A DNA stretch of 12,059 bases from Streptosporangiaceae bacterium (lineage in GTDB: Bacteria; Actinomycetota; Actinomycetes; Streptosporangiales; Streptosporangiaceae). Where the stretch lies: the NCBI GenBank assembly GCA_030045175.1, contig JASIBM010000064.1:1-12059 (forward strand), read 5' to 3'. The notes beneath the pieces are model-generated. The model was not told the DNA's origin. It made no database searches and saw only the letters and a program-made list of their open reading frames with translations. Shown here in pieces: positions 6,442-12,059 of this stretch (within the stretch, counting starts at the first letter, position 1; every line of letters begins with the position of its first letter). The translations under genes were made by a program, and so were the position numbers.

Positions 6442-8355
6442 TCACCGCACGTAGTACCACTGTTCCGGGGTGATGGACAGCGTCGGGTTCTGCACGCCTA
6501 TCTGCAGGTTGTTGATGCTCTCCACGAGCTGGTACGGGGCGTCGGGCTGCAGCACAACCGGCAGGTGCCTGGTGAGGTAGTCCTCCCAGGTCCACATCAA
6601 GCTCAGCTGCGACGACTTGAGCGTGGCGGCGATGAGGCGGTCATTTTTCGCGTTGTTGTAGTGGCCGAGGTTGGCCACGGAGTGGGTCTCGAAGATCTCA
6701 TCCCCGGTCGGCAGGAAGTCCGGCGAGTAGCTCCAGCCAGGGGAGCCCCAGTCGTCGAGCTCCCAGGGGCACGGGTCCTTGCCGGACGCGCCGCAGTCGC
6801 CGACCGTCCTGTTGATGACGTCCTGGAAGGTCATGGGGACCAGGCTGAGGTGCATGCCAAGCTGCGCCGCGTTGGCCTTGAGCTGCAAGAGCTCGGCCTC
6901 CAGCCAGGCGAGGCCGTTCGCGTAGTCGACGGTGATGTTCAGCGTCGTTCCGGTGGCCACGCCGCTGCCGCACAGCGCCGCGTGCGCGCAGTAAGCGACC
7001 TTGTTCGGCTGCGTAGGCGTGGGCAGCACCCAGCCGTGTTCCACGAGCAGGTGGCTCGCCTCGACCGGGTTGTAGGGGAACGGGTCGCCCGCCCTGGCCG
7101 TTTTCGATAGGTACTTGGTCCGCGGGAAGTCGCCAACGACACTGGTAGTCAGCTTGCCGTAACCGTGCAGCGGCCCCTGGATGATCTCTTCCTGGTTCAT
7201 CAGGTCCTGGAACGCGGTACGGAAGTACAGCTGCTTGAAGACGGGGGCCAGCGGATCGGCTGGGTCGTAGTTGTAAGGGAAGAAGCTCAGCCCCCACGTG
7301 TACAGGGCCTGCAGCTGGTACCCGCTGACCGGGTTCTGGCCCACCTCCTGGCCCGGCTCGGGCACCGATGCGTCAACCGTGGGCAGGTAGCCGACGTCGA
7401 GCGTGTTGCTGCCCTGCGCCTGGAGCACGTTGTACTCGGCCTCTTCTGAGGTGAAAGGGACCTCCTTGAACGTGGTGATGTGATACTTGGCCACCGGTCC
7501 TGAGTAGGCGGTATTGAACTGGTAGGTGAACACGCCCTGGGAGTTGTAGCCGGTCAGCTTCCACGGCCCGTCCACGACGCTCCACAGCGGCGAGCCCGGC
7601 CAGGTGGCCGGGCTACCGGTCGGGGCCGTGGCCTTGCTGTTCAGGTACTGGTAGACCGCGGGGCAGGCGCTTTCCTGCGTCGCGCAGTCGCTCTTGCCGC
7701 TCGCGGTGACATCCCATCGCAGTGGCATCGGGGTGATCTGGCTGAGCTCGTTGTAGGCGAACCATGTGTGCGAGAAGGTGCTCGTGTTCAGCACGAGCTG
7801 CACCTCGGTCGGGCTCACCGCCCGGTAGGACGTCACGTTGTCGGGCATGCCGCCAGGCACGTAGCCGCCCCAGTTGTCTTTCTCGGCCTTCATCATGTTC
7901 AGCCAGAACACGACGTCCGCGGCGCTGACCGGCGTGTCGTTGGACCACATGAAGTGCTTTAGCTGGATTGTTACCACATTGCCGTGGTATGTGGCTGGCT
8001 TGGCAAGACTGAGCTGCTTGTTCAAGAATGGCTCGGCGCCCTCCCCGTACCAGTACAGCGGCCGGTACATCAGGTACTGGAGGTTGTCTGTGTTCACGAT
8101 TGAAAAGTAAGCGGGACTGATGAAAGGGAAGATGTAAGTGGGCACGGTGACCGGGGGAAGCGCGTACGTCGCCACGCCGCCAGCCACCGGCGTGCGGCCG
8201 ACCTGCGCCGTGGCTGTCGCGCAACCGGCCACCGCGACCGCGGCGATCGCCGGGGCACCCCACCGGACCAGTTTCCTGCCGCGCCGGCCGCGGCCGGTCA
8301 CGCGCCCCGCTGTCCCCTGATCGACTTTCCCATGCCATCGCAAGGCGCGCCGCAT
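6442..8355 (-). CDS. Substrate-binding lipoprotein of a peptide/nickel-type ABC importer (SBP_bac_5 family)
   Basis: Extracellular solute receptor delivering its ligand to the two permeases encoded downstream; 637 residues from ATG 8355. The start is chosen for its GGAGGAG ribosome site eight bases upstream. A long Arg-rich n-region, a hydrophobic stretch (APAIAAVAVAGC) and lipobox VAGC give a lipidated Cys45. A GTG at 8301 would give a more usual 27-residue signal peptide and is a possible alternative. The mature part shows the family pattern LKHFMWSNDTPVSAADVVFWL-like (132-152), the large lobes, and the closing segment LVESINNLQIGVQNP (609-623). Three short cysteine pairs are present (Cys224/231, 456/462, 521/529). 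The ligand cannot be read from the sequence; oligopeptide, nickel chelate or sugar oligomer are all possible in this family. Confidence 0.93.
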   Translation of the reverse strand: MRRALRWHGKVDQGTAGRVTGRGRRGRKLVRWGAPAIAAVAVAGCATATAQVGRTPVAGGVATYALPPVTVPTYIFPFISPAYFSIVNTDNLQYLMYRPLYWYGEGAEPFLNKQLSLAKPATYHGNVVTIQLKHFMWSNDTPVSAADVVFWLNMMKAEKDNWGGYVPGGMPDNVTSYRAVSPTEVQLVLNTSTFSHTWFAYNELSQITPMPLRWDVTASGKSDCATQESACPAVYQYLNSKATAPTGSPATWPGSPLWSVVDGPWKLTGYNSQGVFTYQFNTAYSGPVAKYHITTFKEVPFTSEEAEYNVLQAQGSNTLDVGYLPTVDASVPEPGQEVGQNPVSGYQLQALYTWGLSFFPYNYDPADPLAPVFKQLYFRTAFQDLMNQEEIIQGPLHGYGKLTTSVVGDFPRTKYLSKTARAGDPFPYNPVEASHLLVEHGWVLPTPTQPNKVAYCAHAALCGSGVATGTTLNITVDYANGLAWLEAELLQLKANAAQLGMHLSLVPMTFQDVINRTVGDCGASGKDPCPWELDDWGSPGWSYSPDFLPTGDEIFETHSVANLGHYNNAKNDRLIAATLKSSQLSLMWTWEDYLTRHLPVVLQPDAPYQLVESINNLQIGVQNPTLSITPEQWYYVR

Positions 8356-8437
8356 AGCCGCCACTCCTCCGCAGATCCATCGCCGCCTGCGTCCAGGCCG
8401 CCAGGCAAGGCACCCGGCAATCACCGGCTGATCAGCA

Positions 8438-8443
8438 ATTATG
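8438..8443 (-). promoter_or_regulatory. Possible -10 element (CATAAT) for the importer operon
   Basis: CATAAT on the minus strand differs from the TATAAT consensus at one base and lies about 83 bases before the lipoprotein ATG at 8355, in a locally AT-richer patch. No matching -35 hexamer is present 16-19 bases upstream, so the call rests on one hexamer and position only. Confidence 0.3.
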
Positions 8444-8566
8444 TCCTAATCGCCGGATGACCGCTGGCACTTCGTTCGCTAGCCCTGGCGCATGCCCCAC
8501 CGGGCGCGCCTGACCAGCGACGCAGCCAGCGGACCACCGTGGCCTGCGGGAGATTTGAGGCGCAGG

Positions 8567-8600
8567 TGGCAAGCACCCCGGCGCGGCCGGGTGCTTGCCA
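8567..8600. repeat. Perfect 12-bp inverted repeat (hairpin or operator)
   Basis: TGGCAAGCACCC (8567-8578) and GGGTGCTTGCCA (8589-8600) are exact reverse complements separated by 10 GC-rich bases. No T-run follows on either strand, and neither side has an incoming gene that would need a terminator here, since both genes point away. That position fits an operator or a structured leader better than a terminator. Confidence 0.7.
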
Positions 8601-8657
8601 GAGCACCGGCCAGAGCACCGGCCAGAGCACCGGCCGGAGTGCTGGCCTAGTGCCGGC
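8598..8657. repeat. 12-bp tandem repeats (CCAGAGCACCGG)
   Basis: Three exact copies of CCAGAGCACCGG occupy 8598-8609, 8610-8621 and 8622-8633. A fourth unit (8634-8645, CCGGAGTGCTGG) differs at four positions and reads better as an inverted copy, and a fifth (8646-8657) is decayed. The first copy overlaps the end of the right arm of the adjacent inverted repeat. The units share AGCACC with the left arm of that repeat, so the block may be one family of binding sites or a slippage expansion. Confidence 0.8.
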
Positions 8658-8769
8658 CTGGCCCCGTTACTCATGGCGGTCGGGTAACCTTCTCCCCTCG
8701 CAGCCATTCAAAGCGGCGCGCCGCGGCTAAGCGTGGCATCGTCGCGACCGAATCTGGAAAACTGGGCAG

Positions 8770-10434
8770 GTGGGTCCGCAGAGCCGACGCGCTGAACAAT
8801 CAGGCGATTCAGGCCGCTCCGGCCCCGGACGACCGGGCCGTGGCGACAGCACGCCCCCGCCCAACGCGCTATTCGCTGAGATGCTGCGCGCGGCCAGGGA
8901 GTTGCTCGCGGTGCGCAGCCCGCTTGACGCCGAGCTAATGGTCAGCGAGCTGCTCGGCACCTGGTGGCGCCAGGAACCGGTACCTGGCGGGGCGTGGACC
9001 CGGCGCCGCCGGGCCGACGTTGAGGAACTCGTCGGCGAGGGCCTGGTGAGCTACGCGGCCGACCAGCGAAGCCCGGCCGCCCTCGCGCTGCTGTCGGGCA
9101 TCGCGTGCCTTGGCACCGCCAGGCAGGCCGTCAAGGCCGAGCAAGCCGCGCTCGCGCTGATGGACCGGGGGGTCGCCACCCCGGCGTGGGCGCCGCGCGC
9201 CGGAGCCGTGGAGGCTGCCGACTGCTATGTGACGTCGGACGCCTTCGGTGACCGTGACGAGGTCGTGTGCGTGTTCAGCTACGCGGGCGAGGACGAGCAC
9301 GCGCTGGTCGTGGTCGTCGACTACAACGCCGGCGGGATGATCAAGGATGGCTGGGTGACCTCGCAGGTCGGCAAGCTGCTTGATTATTGCCGAGAGCTTG
9401 GCGGGCCGGACGGGGCGGCCAGGTCGGAGCTGAGCCAGGTGTCCACGCCCAACGCCAGGCGCCTGCTCGAGTCGGCGCTCGCCGTCACGGAGACGATGAC
9501 GAACCCGCCGGTCAGCAAGTCGTTCCCGTCCTACCACGCGTTCATCAGGGCGCGCATCAGGACGCTCCCGCCCAGCCAGTCGCGCGGTCAGCAGGCCGGC
9601 CGGAGGTCGCAGTCAGCGGGAACGTCGGCTCCCACCGTCGGCCCGGGTGCCGCCCGACGGCCCATCTGGCGCCCGGACCGCCGCGCCATGCTGGTCGCCG
9701 AGTTCCTTGCCTCCGATGAGGCCGAGGACCTGTCCGACACCGAGGCCGCAAGCCGGTGCGCCGACCACATCGTCAACTACGGCTGCGACCAGGATTTTGG
9801 CAGGCCGCTTCGCGTCAGCCCGGCGAAGGTAGAGACCTTCTTGCTCGACTGGCTGCCGCGTAAGGTCATGCTCACCGCGGCCGAGCAGCACGCGATGCCC
9901 CACGTCCTGGTGGCCTGGGCGCGCTGGGCCGGGGCGAAGTCCGGGCTGGACATCGCTGCCATCAGCAAGACGCTCGACTCCGTCTTCGACAGCATCGCGA
10001 TGTTCACCAAGGTCTACCGCGATCCAGCCTCCTTCGGCCTCGAACCCGGCCTCGTGGCGAGGCTGCTGCCGGACCGCGATCTAGAGGCGCTGCCCCGCCG
10101 GGCCTTCGCGTTCGGCGTGCTCGACGGCAACTTCCGCGGCACCGACCTCGGCGCACTGGACCCGGCCAGCGCGCAGGACAGGCGCATCCTGCTGGCTGCC
10201 GATCACGACGACTGCGACCATCCGGCCAGCGAGGAGCATCTCGACCAGCATGCGACAATCGCTGACCGCCTCTGGCGCGGCGATCCGCCAGAGCTGTGGG
10301 ACGCCGCGCAGCGGCTGCTCGACCGCGGCCTGCCCAGGCATGAGGTGGTGCACGCGCTCATCAGCGCGATCACGGCAGCCGGCCAGGACGAGCGCGCGCT
10401 CCGCATGACACTCGGCGACCTGCCATCGGATTGA
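8770..10434 (+). CDS. Hypothetical cytoplasmic protein with His/Asp-rich C-terminal domain
   Basis: 554 residues, no signal peptide or membrane segment, function not recognised. GTG 8770 is the first start after an in-frame stop at 8728; only a weak ribosome site (GGAAAA, nine bases upstream) supports it, and ATG 8881 is an alternative that removes a Ser/Gly/Pro-rich disordered head. Apparent parts: a mixed alpha/beta N-domain (about 33-265) with FGDRDEVVCVFSYAGEDEHA (159-178) and VVDYNAGGMIKDGWV (182-196); a low-complexity linker (about 266-300); a helical domain (about 302-420) with VETFLLDWLPRKVML (354-368); and a C-terminal part (about 440-554) with HDDCDHP (479-485), LWRGDPPELWDAAQRLLDRG (501-520) and HEVVH (524-528). 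The last part reminds me of a domain annotated DUF1841 in some actinobacterial proteins, unverified. It is divergent from the importer and convergent with the AAA gene. Confidence 0.85.
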   Translation: MGPQSRRAEQSGDSGRSGPGRPGRGDSTPPPNALFAEMLRAARELLAVRSPLDAELMVSELLGTWWRQEPVPGGAWTRRRRADVEELVGEGLVSYAADQRSPAALALLSGIACLGTARQAVKAEQAALALMDRGVATPAWAPRAGAVEAADCYVTSDAFGDRDEVVCVFSYAGEDEHALVVVVDYNAGGMIKDGWVTSQVGKLLDYCRELGGPDGAARSELSQVSTPNARRLLESALAVTETMTNPPVSKSFPSYHAFIRARIRTLPPSQSRGQQAGRRSQSAGTSAPTVGPGAARRPIWRPDRRAMLVAEFLASDEAEDLSDTEAASRCADHIVNYGCDQDFGRPLRVSPAKVETFLLDWLPRKVMLTAAEQHAMPHVLVAWARWAGAKSGLDIAAISKTLDSVFDSIAMFTKVYRDPASFGLEPGLVARLLPDRDLEALPRRAFAFGVLDGNFRGTDLGALDPASAQDRRILLAADHDDCDHPASEEHLDQHATIADRLWRGDPPELWDAAQRLLDRGLPRHEVVHALISAITAAGQDERALRMTLGDLPSD

Positions 10435-10445
10435 GTTGCGTACCG

Positions 10446-12059
10446 TTAGCTGCTGATGCCGAGGTAGGCGGCTTTGACGTCCGCCGCGCGGATCGTGGTT
10501 AGGTCGACGGGGCTCGCCAGCTCCCCCAGCCTGGCGACTCGCAGGTCCCTGGCGGCGCAGGCCCGCTCGAACAACGACCTCGCGAACCTGCCGTTGCCGA
10601 ACTCATCGATCCGCCCCTGCTGGCACGCTTGCGCGAGGATCTGAGCGAGCAGCGGGACCGCCTCGTCGGCGAAGGCGTCCCCGGCGCGCGCGGCGAAGAT
10701 CGTGGCGATCTTGAGCAGCTCGTCCGGGCCGTAGCTGGGGAACGCGATCCTGACGCTGAACCGCGAGGCCAGGCCTGGGTTGGTACGCAGGAACCTGTGC
10801 ATGTCCTCGGTGTATCCGGCCAGCACGATCACCAGCCGGTCCCGATCGTCCTCGGCTCTTTTCAGCAGCGTCGCGACGGCCTCGGCGCCGAATGCGTCAC
10901 CGCCGGAGTAGCCATCGTTGTAAAGCGAATAAGCCTCGTCGATGAAGAGAACCCCGCCGAGTGCGGTGTCAATCAGCTTGTTGGTCTTGATCGCCGTGGC
11001 ACCCAGGTGGTCCCCGACCAGGTCGGGGCGGTGCGCCTCCACCACGCCAGGCCGGACGAGCAACCCGAGGGCGGCGAAGATCCTGGCCAGGATCCTGGCG
11101 ACGGTTGTCTTGCCGGTACCCGGCGGCCCGGTGAAGACGAAGTGCCTGACCGGCGGCTGGCTCGTCAGCCCGTGCGCGTCGCGCAGCCTGGCAACCCGTA
11201 GCTGGGCCGCGATCTCGTGCACCTGGCGCTTGACCGGCTCAAGCCCGATCAGGGCGTCGAGCTCGGCCAGGGCGCTCTCCAGGGTGGGCGTTTCGTCGTA
11301 GCCGCGGTACCTGGTGGTCAGCTCCGCGTACGCCTGCTCCAGGTCACCGCCGCACAGCGTGATCAGGTCCACCGGGGCGGGCTCGTCGCCAGTGCCCATG
11401 ACCCTGACGTCCCTGGCCTGGCCGGCCCGCTCGAGCAGGCTACGGACGAACCTGCCGTTACCGAGGTCATCACCCAGCCGCCTGCGCCCCACGTCCTCGA
11501 ACATCCGCCAGAGCACCGAGCGGGCCTGTGGGTCGAGGCTCTCGCCGCGCCGCGCCAGGAACAGGTCGGCGAGCTGGAGCAGCTCGGTCGGCGAGTACCC
11601 GCCGAACTTGATCCTTATCGCGAACCGCGAGGTCAGCCCCGGATTGCTGGCCAAGAACGCCTCCATCTGGCGCTCATAGCCTGCCAGGATGATGACGAGG
11701 CGGTCGCGGTCGTCTTCAGCGCGCTTGAGCAGCGCCTGCACGGCCTCGTTGCCGAACCTGTCGCTCTGCCCGTCGCCCTCATTCACCAGGCTGTACGCCT
11801 CATCGATGAACAGCACGCCGCCGATGGCCGAGTCGATGAGCTCGTTCGTCTTGATCGCCGTGGCACCGAGGTACTCCCCCACCAGATCGGATCGCTGAGC
11901 CTCGACCACGGTGGGCACGTCGAGCAGCCCGAACGCGTAGAAGATCTTCGCGACGATCCGCGCCACGGCGGTCTTGCCTGTTCCTGGCGGGCCGAGGAAG
12001 ACGAAGTGCTGCATCGGCTTGTCCGCGCTGATCCCGGCGAGCGCCCGCCTGCGGGCCGC
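10446..12059 (-). CDS. Tandem AAA ATPase, CbxX/CfxQ family (5' end outside window)
   Basis: AAA+ ATPase with two CbxX/CfxQ-type modules; relatives act as remodelling chaperones (rubisco activase CbbX, SpoVK, and the ATPase part of EccA). The frame is open to the window edge: 15 sense codons precede the internal Met at 12014, so at least 537 residues are visible and the N-terminus is missing. Numbered from that Met, module 1 has Walker A GPPGTGKT (8-15), Walker B GVLFIDEA (66-73), a candidate Arg finger NPGLTSRF (124-131) and LGNGRFVRSLLERA (184-197). Module 2 repeats these: GPPGTGKT (296-303), GVLFIDEA (354-361), NPGLASRF (412-419) and GNGRFARSLFERA (473-485). A linker (about 205-285, with LIGLEPVKRQVHEIAAQ) joins them. 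All key residues are intact in both modules, so both are probably active. No rubisco or type VII secretion gene is visible, so the substrate is unknown. Confidence 0.92.
   Translation of the reverse strand, partial: AARRRALAGISADKPMQHFVFLGPPGTGKTAVARIVAKIFYAFGLLDVPTVVEAQRSDLVGEYLGATAIKTNELIDSAIGGVLFIDEAYSLVNEGDGQSDRFGNEAVQALLKRAEDDRDRLVIILAGYERQMEAFLASNPGLTSRFAIRIKFGGYSPTELLQLADLFLARRGESLDPQARSVLWRMFEDVGRRRLGDDLGNGRFVRSLLERAGQARDVRVMGTGDEPAPVDLITLCGGDLEQAYAELTTRYRGYDETPTLESALAELDALIGLEPVKRQVHEIAAQLRVARLRDAHGLTSQPPVRHFVFTGPPGTGKTTVARILARIFAALGLLVRPGVVEAHRPDLVGDHLGATAIKTNKLIDTALGGVLFIDEAYSLYNDGYSGGDAFGAEAVATLLKRAEDDRDRLVIVLAGYTEDMHRFLRTNPGLASRFSVRIAFPSYGPDELLKIATIFAARAGDAFADEAVPLLAQILAQACQQGRIDEFGNGRFARSLFERACAARDLRVARLGELASPVDLTTIRAADVKAAYLGISS

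Larger units (their letters stand above)
8356..8769. other. Divergent intergenic region between importer and unknown gene
   Basis: These 414 bases hold the regulatory region of two divergent genes. Near the importer side there is a CATAAT string on the minus strand. The middle carries an inverted repeat and tandem repeats, listed separately. On the plus strand toward 8770 I find no convincing promoter pair; TTCAAA (8707) and TAAGCG (8728) are weak and only 15 bases apart. Short frames across the repeats encode repetitive STGQ or GRCS peptides and are not believable genes. Confidence 0.6.

Noticed and set aside
4767..6473. Plus-strand open frame of 568 codons opposite the permease genes
   Set aside because: It is antisense to two well-supported permease genes; its product is a His/Gln/Arg/Asp-rich string without domains, typical of a shadow frame in high-GC DNA.
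8356..8424. Lipoprotein start further upstream at 8424
   Set aside because: The ATG at 8355 has a GGAGGAG ribosome site at good spacing; the extra 23 residues would add an unusual second cysteine-containing segment before the signal peptide.
8567..8600. Rho-independent terminator at the 12-bp inverted repeat
   Set aside because: No T-run follows on either strand and both flanking genes read away from it.
8598..8657. CRISPR-like array
   Set aside because: Units are 12 bp and directly abutting, without spacers, and no cas gene is present.
8432..8730. Small frames on both strands across the 12-bp repeats (GRCS, LWPV and STGQ repeats)
   Set aside because: A 12-bp repeat keeps every frame open, so these peptides follow from the DNA repeat; none has a well-placed ribosome site.

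Overview
The window is a high-GC stretch of an actinobacterial chromosome. The strongest evidence is the gene at the left edge: a principal (HrdB/SigA-type) sigma factor whose conserved half reads almost like that of Streptomyces. A family-level placement is not possible from this window; a filamentous actinomycete is a reasonable guess. I see no rRNA, tRNA, CRISPR array, transposase or integrase.

Layout, left to right. (1) 2-1846, minus: principal sigma factor. (2) 1847-2193: its leader and upstream region, with a 7-bp hairpin close to the start codon. (3) 2194-4314, minus: a PAS-PAS-GAF-PP2C (SpoIIE/RsbU-like) sensor phosphatase, preceded by a 12-codon mini-ORF whose stop overlaps the gene's ATG. 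(4) 4479-8355, minus: a three-gene peptide/nickel-type ABC importer set in the order lipoprotein, DppB-like permease, DppC-like permease, with no ATPase gene next to it. (5) 8356-8769: a divergent intergenic region with a perfect 12-bp inverted repeat followed directly by 12-bp tandem repeats. (6) 8770-10434, plus: a 554-residue cytoplasmic protein of unknown function with a C-terminal His/Asp cluster and a HEXXH string. (7) 10446 to the right edge, minus: a tandem-AAA CbxX/CfxQ-type ATPase, cut by the window, convergent with (6) at 11 bp.

How the parts may work together. The importer genes form one transcription unit with short gaps and apparent translational coupling. The phosphatase belongs to the class that usually acts on anti-anti-sigma proteins, but no anti-sigma or antagonist gene is visible, so a link to the neighbouring sigma gene is only positional. 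The unknown protein and the AAA ATPase are convergent and are not an operon.

The more unusual points are: a 34-bp partial duplication at the 3' end of the DppB gene that repeats its conserved ADPRVRR ending in another frame; a sigma N-terminus with no recognisable region 1.1 and an Asp/Leu-rich repeat; the inverted-plus-tandem repeat block at 8567-8657; and the unknown protein with potential metal ligands. I do not see convincing evidence for a wholly new multi-gene system.
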